Below are positions 13,501-25,799 of a stretch of DNA of 64,000 nt, piece by piece (positions within the stretch are counted from its first letter, which is position 1; each line of letters starts with the position of its first letter). The DNA is taken from NCBI RefSeq assembly GCF_051020955.1, contig NW_027476371.1:186001-250000 (forward strand), read 5' to 3'. The position numbers and the translations under genes are program-made. The DNA is from Megalopta genalis. Its lineage: Eukaryota; Arthropoda; Insecta; Hymenoptera; Halictidae. A model generated the notes under the pieces. The model saw only the letters and a list, made by a program, of their open reading frames with translations, was not told where the DNA came from and ran no database searches.

Positions 13501-13993
13501 ATCACAAGTACCTGAATCTAAACCATTTGTTTCGCAAGAATATGAAGCTAAACCATGTGTTTCGCATGAATTTGAAGCTAAGTCATGTGTTTCGCACAGA
13601 TTTGAAGCTAACTCGTTTGTTTCGCCTGCATTTGAAGCTATATCATTTATATCGCAAGTATGTGAAGCTAAATCATTTGTTTCGCATGGATTTGAAGCTA
13701 AGCCTTCTGCTTCTCATTGATTTGAAACTAAACCATGTGTTTCGCTTAGATTTGAAGCTAACTTGTTTGTTTCGCCTGCATTTGAAGTTATATCATTTAT
13801 ATCGCAAGTATATGAAGCTAAATCATTTGTGTTGAATGGCTTTGAAGCTAACTCGTTTGTTTCGACTGCATTGAAGCTATATCACTTCTATCGCAAGTAT
13901 TTGAAGCTAAATCATTTGTGTCGCATGGCTTTGAAGATAAGCCTTCTACTTTGCATTAATTTGAAGGTAAATCATGTGTTTCGCTTGGATTTG
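10090..13993 (+). repeat. 3867-bp tandem duplication, unit 1
   Basis: It matches 13957-17860 at a constant offset of 3867. The two matched segments overlap by about 37 bases, as expected for unequal exchange within homologous repeats. Landmarks at identical offsets include aactcgatgtttcgcc near 10373/14240, the degraded catta-atttaaggg patch near 10630/14497, and the atatcttaagta variant near 11880/15747. I noticed two adjacent-region substitutions (tttgcatgca near 10921 against ttatatgca-type sequence in unit 2). I did not align every base. Confidence 0.93.
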
Positions 13994-16900
13994 TAGCTAA
14001 GTTGTTTGTTTCGCATGCATTTGAAGCTAAATCAATCATATAGCAAGTATTTGAAGCAGAATCATTTGTGTCGCATGGCTTTGAGGATAAGCCTTCTACT
14101 TCGCATTAATTTGAAGGTAAGTCATGTGTTTCGCTTGGATTTGAAGCTATGTCTACTACTTCGCATTGATTTGAAACTAAATCATGTGTTTCGCATGGAT
14201 TTGAAGCTAAATCATGTGTTTCGCATGGATGTGAAACTAACTCGATGTTTCGCCTGCATTTGAAGCTAAATCATGTTTATCACAAGTACCTGAATCTAAA
14301 CCATTTGTTTCGCAAGAATATGAAGCTAAACCATGTGTTTCGCATGAATTTGAAGCTAAGTCATGTGTTTCGCACAGATTTGAAGCTAACTCGTTTGTTT
14401 CGCCTGCATTTGAAGCTATATCAATTATATCGCAAGTATTTGAAGCTAAATCATTTGTGTCGCATGGCTTTGAAGATAAGCCTTCTACTTTGCATTAATT
14501 TAAGGGAAACCATGTGTTTCGCATGAATTTGAAACTAAATCATTTGTGTCGCATGGCTTTGAAGATAAGCCTTCCTCTTTGCATTAATTTGAAGGTAAAT
14601 CATGTATTTCGCATGGATTTTAAGGTAACTCGTTTGTTTCGCCTGCATTTGAAGCTATATCATTTATATCGCAAGTATGTGAAGCTAAATCATTTGTTTC
14701 GCATGGATTTGAAGCTAAGCCTTCTACTTCGCATTGATTTGGAACTAAATCATGTGTTTCGCTTGGATTTGAAGCTAACTCGTTTGTTTTATATGCATTT
14801 GAAGCTATATCATTTATATCGCAAGTATATGAAGCTAAACCATTTGTTTCGCAAGAATATGAAGCTAACCCCTTATGTTTCGCATGAATTTGAAGCTAAG
14901 TCATGTGTTTCGCACAGATTTGAAGCTAACTCGTTTGTTTCGCCTGCATTTGAAGCTATATCAATTATATCGCAAGTATTTGAATCTGAATCATTTGTGT
15001 CGCATGGCTTTGAGGATAAGCCTTCTACTTCGCATTAATTTGAAGGTAAATCATGTGTTTCGCTTGGATTTGAAGCTAACTCGTTTGTTTCGCCTGCATT
15101 TGAAGCTATATCAATTATATCGCAAGTATTTGAAGCTAAATCATTTGTGTCGCATGGCTTTGAAGATAAGCCTTCTACTTTGCATTAATTTGAAGGTAAA
15201 CCATGTGTTTCGCATGAATTTGAAACTAAATCATTTGTGTCGCATGGCTTTGAAGATAAGCCTTCCTCTTTGCATTAATTTGAAGGTAAATCATGTGTTT
15301 CGCATGGATTTGAAGGTAACTCGTTTGTTTCGCCTGCATTTGAAGCTGTATCATTTATATCGCAAGTATGTGAAGCTAAATCATTTGTTTCGCATGGATT
15401 TGAAGCTAAGCCTTCTGCTTCTCATTGATTTGAAACTAAACCATGTGTTTCGCTTGGATTTGAAGCTAACTCGTTTGTTTCGCCTGCATTTGAAGCTATA
15501 TCATTTATATCGCAAGTATATGAAGCTAAATCATTTGTGTTGAATGGCTTTGAAGCTAACTCGTTTGTTTCGTCTGCATTGAAGCTATATCACTTCTATC
15601 GCAAGTATTTGAAGCTAAATCATTTGTGTCGCATGTATTTGAAGCTAAGCCTTCTACTTCGCATTGATTTGAAACTAAACCATGTCTTTCGCTTGGATTT
15701 GAAGCTAACTCGTTAGTTTCGCCTTTTTTTGAAGCTATATCATTTATATCTTAAGTATGTGAAGCTAAATCATTTGTTTCGCATTGATTAGAAGCTAAGC
15801 CTTCTACTTCGCATTAATTTGACACTAAATCATATGTGTTGCATTGCTTTGAAGCTAACTCGTTTGTTTCGCCTGCATTTGAAGCTTTATCAATTATATC
15901 GCAAAATATTTGAAGCTAAATATATTGTGTCGCATGGACTTGAAGCTACTCCTTCTACTTCGCATTGATTTGAAGCAAAATCATGTGTTTCGCTTGGATT
16001 TGAAGGTAACTCGTTTGTTTCGCCTGCATTTGAAGCTATATCAATTATATCGCAAGTATTTGAATCTGAATCATTTGTGTCGCATGGCTTTGAGGATAAG
16101 CCTTCTACATCGCATTGATTTGAAGCTAAATCATTTGTTTCCCTTTGATTTGAAGCTAAGCCATGTGTCTCGCATGAATTTGAAACTAAATCATTTATGT
16201 CGCATGGCTTTGAAGGTAAGCCTTCCTCTTTGCATTAATTTGAAGGTAAATCATGTGTTTCGCTTGGATTTGAAGGTAACTCGTTTGTTTCGCCTGCATT
16301 TGAAGCTATATCATTTATATCGCAGGTATGTGAAGCTAAATCATTTGTTTCGCATGGATTTGAAGCTAAGCCTTCTGCTTCTCATTGATTTGAAACTAAA
16401 CCATGTGTTTCGCTTGGATTTGAAGCTAACTCGTTTGTTTTGCATGCATTTGAAGCTATATCATTTATATCGCAAGTATATGAAGCTAAACCATTTGTTT
16501 CGCAAGAATATGAAGCTAACCCCTTGTGTTTCGCATGAATTTGAAGCTAAGTCATGTGTTTCGCACAGATTTGAAGCTAACTCGTTTGTTTCGCCTGCAT
16601 TTGAAGCTATATCAATTATATCGCAAGTATTTGAATCTGAATCATTTGTGTCGCATGGCTTTGAGGATAAGCCTTCTACTTCGCATTAATTTGAAGGTAA
16701 ATCATGTGTTTCGCTTGGATTTGAAGCTAACTCGTTTGTTTCGCCTGCATTTGAAGCTATATCAATTATATCGCAAGTATTTGAATCTGAATCATTTGTG
16801 TCGCATGGCTTTGAGGATAAGCCTTCTAATTCGCATTAATTTGAATGTAAATCATGTGTTTCGCTTGGATTTGAAGCTAACTCGTTTGTTTCGCCTGCAT

Positions 16901-17860
16901 TTGATGCTGTATCAATTATATCGCAAGTATGTGAAGCTAAATCATTTGTGTCGCATGGCTTTGAAGCTAACTCGTTTGTTTCGCCTGCATTGAAGCTATA
17001 TCACCTCTATCGCAAGTATTTGAAGCTAAATCATTTGTGTCGCATGGCTTTGAAGATAAGCCTTCTACTTTGCATTAATTTGAAGGTAAACCATGTGTTT
17101 CGCATGAATTTGAAACTAAATCATTTGTGTCGCATGGCTTTGAAGATAAGCCTTCCTCTTTGCATTAATTTGAAGGTAAATCATGTATTTCGCATGGATT
17201 TGAAGGTAAGTCATGTGTTTCGCTTGGATTTGAAGCTATGTCTACTACTTCGCATTGATTTGAAACTAAATCATGTGTTTCGCATGGATTTGAAGCTAAA
17301 TCATGTGTTTCGCATGGATGTGAAACTAACTCGATGTTTCGCCTGCATTTGAAGCTAAATCATGTTTATCACAAGTACCTGAATCTAAACCATTTGTTTC
17401 GCAAGAATATGAAGCTAAACCATGTGTTTCGCATGAATTTGAAGCTAAGTCATGTGTTTCGCACAGATTTGAAGCTAACTCGTTTGTTTCGCCTGCATTT
17501 GAAGCTATATCATTTATATCGCAAGTATGTGAAGCTAAATCATTTGTTTCGCATGGATTTGAAGCTAAGCCTTCTGCTTCTCATTGATTTGAAACTAAAC
17601 CATGTGTTTCGCTTAGATTTGAAGCTAACTTGTTTGTTTCGCCTGCATTTGAAGTTATATCATTTATATCGCAAGTATATGAAGCTAAATCATTTGTGTT
17701 GAATGGCTTTGAAGCTAACTCGTTTGTTTCGACTGCATTGAAGCTATATCACTTCTATCGCAAGTATTTGAAGCTAAATCATTTGTGTCGCATGGCTTTG
17801 AAGATAAGCCTTCTACTTTGCATTAATTTGAAGGTAAATCATGTGTTTCGCTTGGATTTG
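13957..17860 (+). repeat. 3867-bp tandem duplication, unit 2
   Basis: Second unit of the near-identical tandem pair. At the right end it departs from unit 1 at base 17861, reading gatttgaaggt where unit 1 reads gatttgtagct at 13990. The constant 3867 offset over the whole length means no net indel has accumulated between the copies, so they are young or recently converted. Alternatively this is a duplicated path in the assembly. Confidence 0.93.
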
Positions 17861-18672
17861 AAGGTAACTCGTTTGTTTCGCCTGCATTTGAAGCTATATC
17901 AATTATATCGCAAGTATTTGAATCTGAATCATTTGTGTCGCATGGCTTTGAGGATAAGCTTTCTACTTCGCATTAATTTGAAGGTAAATCATGTGTTTCG
18001 CTTGGATTTGAAGGTAACTCGTTTGTTTCGCCTGCATTTGAAGCTATATCAATTATATCGCAAGTATTTGAATCTGAATCATTTGTGTCGCATGGCTTTG
18101 AGGATAAGCCTTCTACATCGCATTGATTTGAAGCTAAATCATTTGTTTCCCTTTGATTTGAAGCTAAGCCATGTGTCTCGCATGAATTTGAAACTAAATC
18201 ATTTCTGTCGCATGGCTTTGAAGGTAAGCCTTCCTCTTTGCATTAATTTGAAGGTAAATAATGTGTTTCGCTTGGATTTGAAGGTAACTCGTTTGTTTCG
18301 CCTGCATTTGAAGCTATATCATTTATATCGCAGGTATGTGAAGCTAAATCATTTGTTTCGCATGGATTTGAAGCTAAGCCTTCTGCTTCTCATTGATTTG
18401 AAACTAAACCATGTGTTTCGCTTGGATTTGAAGCTAACTCGTTTGTTTCGCCTGCATTTGAAGCTATATCATTTATATCGCAAGTATTTGAATCTGAATG
18501 ATTTGTGTCGCATGGCTTTGAGGATAAGCCTTCTACTTCGCATTAATTTGAAGGTAAATCATGTGTTTCGCTTGGATTTGAAGCTAACTCGTTTGTTTCG
18601 CCTGCTTTGAAGCTATATCACTTCTATCGCAAGTATTTGAAACTAAATCATTTGTGTCGCATGGCTTTGAAG
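17756..18672 (+). repeat. Duplicated HOR block (partner 19854-20770)
   Basis: It matches 19854-20770 at offset 2098. The marker aggataagctttctac, a C-to-T change in a type-A monomer, appears at 17951 and 20049 and also at 18940. Both copies end with a C-type unit shortened to gcctgctttgaagc near 18599 and 20697. Confidence 0.87.
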
Positions 18673-19293
18673 CTAAGTCATGTGTTTCGCACAGATTTGA
18701 AGCTAACTCGTTTGTTTCGCCTGCATTTGAAGCTATATCAATTATATCGCAAGTATTTGAAGCTAAATCATTTGTGTCGCATGGCTTTGAAGATAAGCCT
18801 TCTACTTTGCATTAATTTGAAGGTAAATCATGTGTTTCGCTTGGATTTGAAGGTAACTCGTTTGTTTCGCCTGCATTTGTAGCTATATCAATTATATCGC
18901 AAGTATTTGAATCTGAATCATTTGTGTCGCATGGCTTTGAGGATAAGCTTTCTACTTCGCATTAATTTGAAGGTAAATCATGTGTTTCGCTTGGATTTGA
19001 AGGTAACTCGTTTGTTTCGCCTGCATTTGAAGCTATATCAATTATATCGCAAGTATTTGAATCTGAATCATTTGTGTCGCATGGCTTTGAGGATAAGCCT
19101 TCTACATCGCATTGATTTGAAGCTAAATCATTTGTTTCCCTTTGATTTGAAGCTAAACCATGTGTCTCGCATGAATTTGAAACTAAATCATTTGTGTCGC
19201 ATGGCTTTGAAGGTAAGCCTTCCTCTTTGCATTAATTTGAAGGTAAATCATGTGTTTCGCTTGGATTTGAAGGTAACTCGTTTGTTTCGCCTG
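18669..19293 (+). repeat. Duplicated HOR block (partner 19778-20402)
   Basis: About 625 bp match 19778-20402 at offset 1109. The copies diverge at 19293, where this one continues with cctgcagttgaagc and the other with cctgcatttgaagc. Together with the overlapping 2098-bp-offset pair, this makes 17.8-20.8 kb a patchwork of three related ~1-kb modules. Confidence 0.85.
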
Positions 19294-19853
19294 CAGTTGA
19301 AGCTAAATCATGTTTATCACAAGTATCTGAAGCTAAACCTCTTGTTTCGCAAGAATATGAAGCTAAACCATGTGCATCGCATTGATTTGAAGCTAAATCA
19401 TGTGTTCCGCATGGATTTGAAGCTAACTCGTTTGTTTTGCCTGCATTTGAAGTTATATCATTTATATCGCATGTATTTGAAGCTAAATCATTTGTGTCGC
19501 ATGGCTTTGAGGATAAGCCTTCTACTTCGCATTAATTTGAAGGTAAGTCATGTGTTTCGCTTGGATTTGAAGCTATGTCTACTACTTCGCATTGATTTGA
19601 AACTAAATCATGTGTTTCGCATGGATTTGATGCTAAATCATGTGTTTCGCATGGATGTGAAACTAACTCGATGTTCCGCCTGCATTTGAAGCTAAATCAT
19701 GTTTATCACAAGAACCTGAATCTAAACCATTTGTTTCGCAAGAATATGAAGCTAAACCATGTGTTTCGCATGAATTTGAAGCTAAGTCATGTGTTTCGCA
19801 CCGATTTGAAGCTAACTCGTTTGTTTCGCCTGCATTTGAAGCTATATCAATTA

Positions 19854-20770
19854 TATCGCAAGTATTTGAAGCTAAATCATTTGTGTCGCATGGCTTTGAA
19901 GATAAGCCTTCTACTTTGCATTAATTTGAAGGTAAATCATGTGTTTCGCTTGGATTTGAAGGTAACTCGTTTGTTTCGCCTGCATTTGAAGCTATATCAA
20001 TTATATCGCAAGTATTTGAATCTGAATCATTTGTGTCGCATGGCTTTGAGGATAAGCTTTCTACTTCGCATTAATTTGAAGGTAAATCATGTGTTTCGCT
20101 TGGATTTGAAGGTAACTCGTTTGTTTCGCCTGCATTTGAAGCTATATCAATTATATCGCAAGTATTTGAATCTGAATCATTTGTGTCGCATGGCTTTGAG
20201 GATAAGCCTTCTACATCGCATTGATTTGAAGCTAAATCATTTGTTTCCCTTTGATTTGAAGCTAAGCCATGTGTCTCGCATGAATTTGAAACTAAATCAT
20301 TTGTGTCGCATGGCTTTGAAGGTAAGCCTTCCTCTTTGCATTAATTTGAAGGTAAATCATGTGTTTCGCTTGGATTTGAAGGTAACTCGTTTGTTTCGCC
20401 TGCATTTGAAGCTGTATCATTTATATCGCAGGTAAGTGAAGCTAAATCATTTGTTTCGCATGGATTTGAAGCTAAGCCTTCTGCTTCTCATTGATTTGAA
20501 ACTAAACCATGTGTTTCGCTTGGATTTGAAGCTAACTCGTTTGTTTCGCCTGCATTTGAAGCTATATCATTTATATCGCAAGTATTTGAATCTGAATCAT
20601 TTGTGTCGCATGGCTTTGAGGATAAGCCTTCTACTTCGCATTAATTTGAAGGTAAATCATGTGTTTCGCTTGGATTTGAAGCTAACTCGTTTGTTTCGCC
20701 TGCTTTGAAGCTATATCACTTCTATCGCAAGTATTTGAAACTAAATCATTTGTGTCCCATGGCTTTGAAG
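19854..20770 (+). repeat. Duplicated HOR block (partner 17756-18672)
   Basis: Copy of 17756-18672 at offset 2098; its left part is shared with the 1109-bp-offset duplication. One visible private change is tgtgtcccatgg near 20752, where the partner has tgtgtcgcatgg. Confidence 0.85.
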
Positions 20771-21949
20771 CTAAGCCTTCTACTTCGCATTGATTTGACG
20801 CTAAATCATGTGTTTCGCTTGGTTTTGAAACTAAGTCTTCTACTTCGCATTGATTTGGAACTAAATCATGTGTTTCGCTTGGATTTGTAGCTAAGTTGTT
20901 TGTTTCGCATGCATTTGAAGCTAAATCAATCATATAGCAAGTATTTGAAGCAGAATCATTTGTGTCGCATGGCTTTGAGGATAAGACTTCTACCTCTCAT
21001 TAATTTGAAGGTAAATCATGTGTCATGCTTGGATTTGTAGCTAACTCGTTTGTTTCGCCTGCATTTGAAGCTATATCATTTATATCGCAAGTATGTGAAG
21101 CTAAATAATTTGTTTCGCATGGATATGAAGCTTTGCCTACTACTTTGTATTGATTTGAATCTAAATCATGTGTTTCGCATGGAATTGAAGCTAAATCAAG
21201 GGGTTTCGCATGGATTTGAAAGTAACTCGTTTGTTTCGCCTGCATTTGAAGGTAAATCATGTTTATCACAAGTATCTGAATCTAAATCGTTTGTTTCGCA
21301 AGAATATGAAGCTAAACCATGTGTTTCGCATGAATTTGAAGCTAAATCATGTGTTTCGCACAGATTTGAAGCTAACTCGTTTGTTCCGCATGCAGTTGAA
21401 GCTAAATCATGTTTATCACAAGCATCTGAAGCTAAACCACATGTTTCGCAAGAATATGAAGCTAAACCACGTGTTTCGCATTGATTTGAAGCTAAATCAT
21501 GTCTTCCGCATGGATTTGAAGGTAACTCGTTTGTTCGCCTGCATTTGAAGCTATATCATTTATATCGCAAGTATATGAAGCTAAATCATTTGTTTCGCAT
21601 GGATTTGAAGCTAAGCTTTCTACTTCGCATTGATTTGAAGCAAAATCATGTGTTTCGCTTGGATTTGAAGCTAAGCCTTCTACTTCGCATTGATTTGAAG
21701 CTAAATCATGTGTTTCGCATGGATTTGAAGCTAACTCGCTTGTTTCGCCTCCATTTGAAGCTACATCATTTACATTCGCAAGTATTTGAAGCCAAATCAG
21801 TTGTTTCACATTGATTTGAAGCTAAGCTTTCTCCTTCGCTTTGATTTGAAGCTAAATCATGTTTTTCGCATGGATTTGAAGCTAAATCATGTGTTTCGCA
21901 CAGATTTGAAGCTAACTCGTTTGTTTCGCCTGCATTTGGAGCTATATCA
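20771..21949. repeat. Mosaic array segment, no gene
   Basis: Regular and divergent monomers alternate here. One D-type unit carries the catatagc marker (near 20930), and one E-like unit has an extra G (aaatcaaggggtttcgc near 21195). A C-type unit lacks a base (cgtttgttcgcctgc near 21528), which breaks all reading frames. Nothing other than the repeat is visible. Confidence 0.85.
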
Positions 21950-22920
21950 ATTATATCGCAAGTATTTGAATCTGAATCATTTGTGTCGCATGACTTTGAG
22001 GATAAGCCTTCTACTTCGCATTAATTTGAAGGTAAATCATGTGTTTCGCTTGGATTTGAAGCTAACTCGTTTGTTTCGCCTGCATTTGAAGCTATATCAT
22101 TTATATAGCAAGTATATGAAACTAAATCATTTGTTTCGCATGGATATGAAGCTATGCCTACTACTTCGCATTGATTTGTAACTAAATCATGTGTTTCGCA
22201 TGGATTTGAAGGTAAATCATGTGTTTCGCATGGATTTGAAACTAACTCGTTTGTTTCGCCTGCATTTGAAGCTAAATCATGTTTATCACAAGTATCTGAA
22301 GCTAAACCACTTGTTTCGCAAGAATATGAAGCTAAACCATGTGCATCGCATTGATTTGAAGCTAAATCATGTGTTCCGCATGGATTTGAAGCTAACTCGT
22401 TTGTTTTGCCTGCATTTGAAGTTATATCATTTATATCGCAAGTATTTGAAGCTAAATCATTTGAGTCGCATGGCTTTGAAGATAAGCCTTCTACTTTGCA
22501 TTAATTTGAAGGTAAATCATGTGTTTCGCTTGGATTTGAAGGTAACTCGTTTGTTTCGCCTGCATTTGATGCTATATCAACTATATCGCAAGTATTTGAA
22601 TCTGAATCATTTGTGTCGCATGACTTTGAGGATAAGCCTTCTACTTCGCATTAATTTGAAGGTAAATCATGTGTTTCGCTTGGATTTGAAGCTAACTCGT
22701 TTGTTTCGCCTGCATTTGAAGCTATATCATTTATATAGCAAGTATATGAAACTAAATCATTTGTTTCGCATGGATATGAAGCTATGCCTACTACTTCGCA
22801 TTGATTTGTAACTAAATCATGTGTTTCGCATGGATTTGAAGGTAAATCATGTGTTTCGCATGGATTTGAAACTAACTCGTTTGTTTCGCCTGCATTTGAA
22901 GCTAAATCATGTTTATCACA
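21950..22920 (+). repeat. 630-bp tandem duplication
   Basis: About 21950-22290 is repeated at 22580-22920, offset 630, which is exactly 21 monomers. The shared private change catgactttgaggata (near 21989 and 22619) confirms common origin. The copies separate at 22290/22920, where one reads ctgaagctaaaccac and the other ctgaatctaaaccat. Confidence 0.87.
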
Positions 22921-23571
22921 AGTATCTGAATCTAAACCATTTGTTTCGCAAGAATATGAAGCTAAACCATGTGTATCAATTGGATTTGAAACTAACTCGT
23001 TTGTTTCGCCTGCATTTGAAGGTATATCACTTATATCGCAAGTATTTGAAGCTAAGTCATTTGATTCGCATGGATATGAAGCTAAGCCTTCTACTTCGCA
23101 TTGCTTTGAAGCTAAATCATGTGTTTCGCTTGGTTTTGAAGCTAACTCGTTTGTTTCGCATGCGGTTGAAGCTAAATCAAGTTTATCACAAGTATATAAA
23201 GCTAAACCATTTGTTTTGCAAGAATATGAAGCTAAACCATGTGTTTCGCATGAATTTGAAGCTAAGTCATGTGTTTCGCACAGATTTGAAGCTAACTCGT
23301 TTGTTTCGCCTGCATTTGAAGCTATATCAATTATATCGCAATTATTTGAAGCTAAATCATTTGTGTCGCATGGATATGAAGCTATGCCTACTACCTCGCA
23401 TTGATTTGTAACTAAATCATGTGTTTCGCATGGATTTGAAGGTAAATCATGTGTTTCGCATGGATTAGAAACTAACTCGTTTGTTTCGCCTGCATTTGAA
23501 TCTAAATCATGTTTATCACAATTATCTGAATCTAAACCATTTGTTTCGCAAGAATATGAAGCTAAACCATG

Positions 23572-25799
23572 TGTTTCGCATGAATTTGAAGCTAAATCAT
23601 GTATTTCGCACAGATTTGAAGCAAACTCGTTTGTTCCGCCTGCATTTGAAGCTATATCAATTATATCGCAAGTATTTGAAGCTAAATCATTTGTGTCGCT
23701 TGGCTTTGAAGATAAGCCTTCTACTTTGCATTAATTTGAAGGTAAATCATGTGTTTCGCTTGGATTTGAAGGTAACTCGTTTGTTTCGCCTGCATTTGAA
23801 GCTATATCAATTATATCGCAAGTATTTGAATCTGTATCATTTGTGTCACATGGTTTTGAGGATAAGCCTTGTACTTCGCAATAATTTCAAGGTAAATCAT
23901 GTGTTTCGCTTGGATTTGAAGCTAACTCGTTTGTTTCGCCTGCATTTGAAGCTATATCATTTATATCGCAAGTATGTGAAACTAAATCATTTGTTTCCCA
24001 TGGATATGAAGCTATGCCTACTACTTCGCATTGATTTGTAACTAAATCATGTGTTTCGCATGGATTTGAAGGTAAATCATGTGTTTCGCATGGATTTGAA
24101 GGTAAATCATGTGTTTCGCAGGGATTTGAAACTAACTCGTTTGTTTCGCAGGGATTTGAAACTAACTCGTTTGTTTCGCCTGCATTTGAAGCTAAATCAT
24201 GTTTATCACAAGTATCTGAATCTAAACCATTTGTTTTGCAAGAATATGAAGCTAAACCATGTGTTTCGCATGAATTTGAAGCTAAATCATGTGTCTCGCA
24301 CAGATTTGAAGCTAACTTGTTTCTTTCGCCGGCATTTGAAGCTATATCAATTATATCGCAAGTATTTGAAGCCAAATCATTTGCGTTGCATGGCTTTGAA
24401 GATGAGCCTTCTGCTATGCATTAATTTGAAGGTAAATCATGTGTTTCGCTTGGATTTGAAGGTAACTCGTTTGTTTCGCCTGCATTTGAAGCTATATCAA
24501 TTATATCGCAAGTATTTGAAGCTAAATCATTTGTGTTGCATGGCTTTGAAGCTAAGCGTTCTACTTCGCATTGATTTGAAACTAAACCATGTGTTTCGCT
24601 TGGATTTGAAGCTAACTTGTTTGCTTCGCCTGCATTTGAAGCTAAATCAATCATATCGCAAGTATTTGAAGCAGAATCATATGTGTCGCATGGCTTTGAG
24701 GATAAGCCTTCTAATTCGCATTAATTTGAAGGTAAATCATGTGTTTCGCTTGGATTTGAAGCTAACTCGTTTGTTTCTCCTGCATTTGATGCTGTATCAA
24801 TTATATCGCAAGTATTTGAAGCTAAATCATTTGTGTCGCATGGCTTTGAAGCTAACTCGTTTGTTTCGCCTGCATTGAAGCTATATCACTTCTATCGCAA
24901 GTATTTGAAACTAAATCATTTGTGTCGCATGGCTTTGAAGCTAAGCCTTCTACTTCGCATTGATTTGACGCTAAATCATGTGTTTTGCACAGATTTGAAG
25001 CTAACTCGTTTGTTTCTCCTGCATTTGATGCTGTATCAATTATATCGCAAGTATTTGAAGCTAAATCATTTGTGTCGCATGGCTTTGAAGCTAACTCGTT
25101 TGTTTCGCCTGCATTTGAAGCTATATCAATTATATCGCAAGTATTTGGAGCTAAATCATTTGTGTCGCATGGCTTTGAAGATAAGCCTTCTACTTTGCAT
25201 TAATTTGAAGGTAAATCATGTGTTTCGCTTGGATTTGAAGGTAACTCGTTTGTTTCGCCTGCATTTGAAGCTATATCAATTATATCGCAAGTATTTGAAT
25301 CTGAATCATTTGTGTCGCATGGCTTTGAGGATAAGCCTTCTACTTCGCATTAATTTGAAGGTAAATCATGTGTTTCGCTTGGATTTGAAGCTAACTCGTT
25401 TGTTTCGCCTGCATTTGAAGCTATATCAATTATATCGCAAGTATTTGAAGCTAAATCATTTGTGTCGCATGGCTTTGAAGATAAGCCTTCTACTTTGCAT
25501 TAATTTGAAGGTAAATCATGTGTTTCGCTTGGATTTGAAGGTAACTCGTTTGTTTCGCCTGCATTTGAAGCTATATCAATTATATCGCAAGTATGTGAAA
25601 CTAAATCATTTGTTTCGCATGGATATGAAGCTATGCCTATTACTTCGCATTGATTTGTAACTAAACCATGTGTTTCGCATGGATTTGAAGGTAAATCATG
25701 TGTTTCGCATGGATTTGAAACTAACTCGTTTGTTTCGCCTGCATTTGAAGCTAAATCATGTTCATCACAAGTATCTGAATCTAAACCATTTGTTTCGCA
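23572..25799 (+). repeat. 2219-bp tandem duplication, unit 1
   Basis: It matches 25791-28018 at a constant offset of 2219. It contains a local run of near-identical B-type monomers with the aaggtaaatcatgtg pattern (about 24047-24120), followed by two identical C-like units beginning gggatttgaaactaac (about 24120-24180). Those runs show monomer-scale expansion that happened before the 2219-bp duplication, because both units carry them. Confidence 0.91.
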
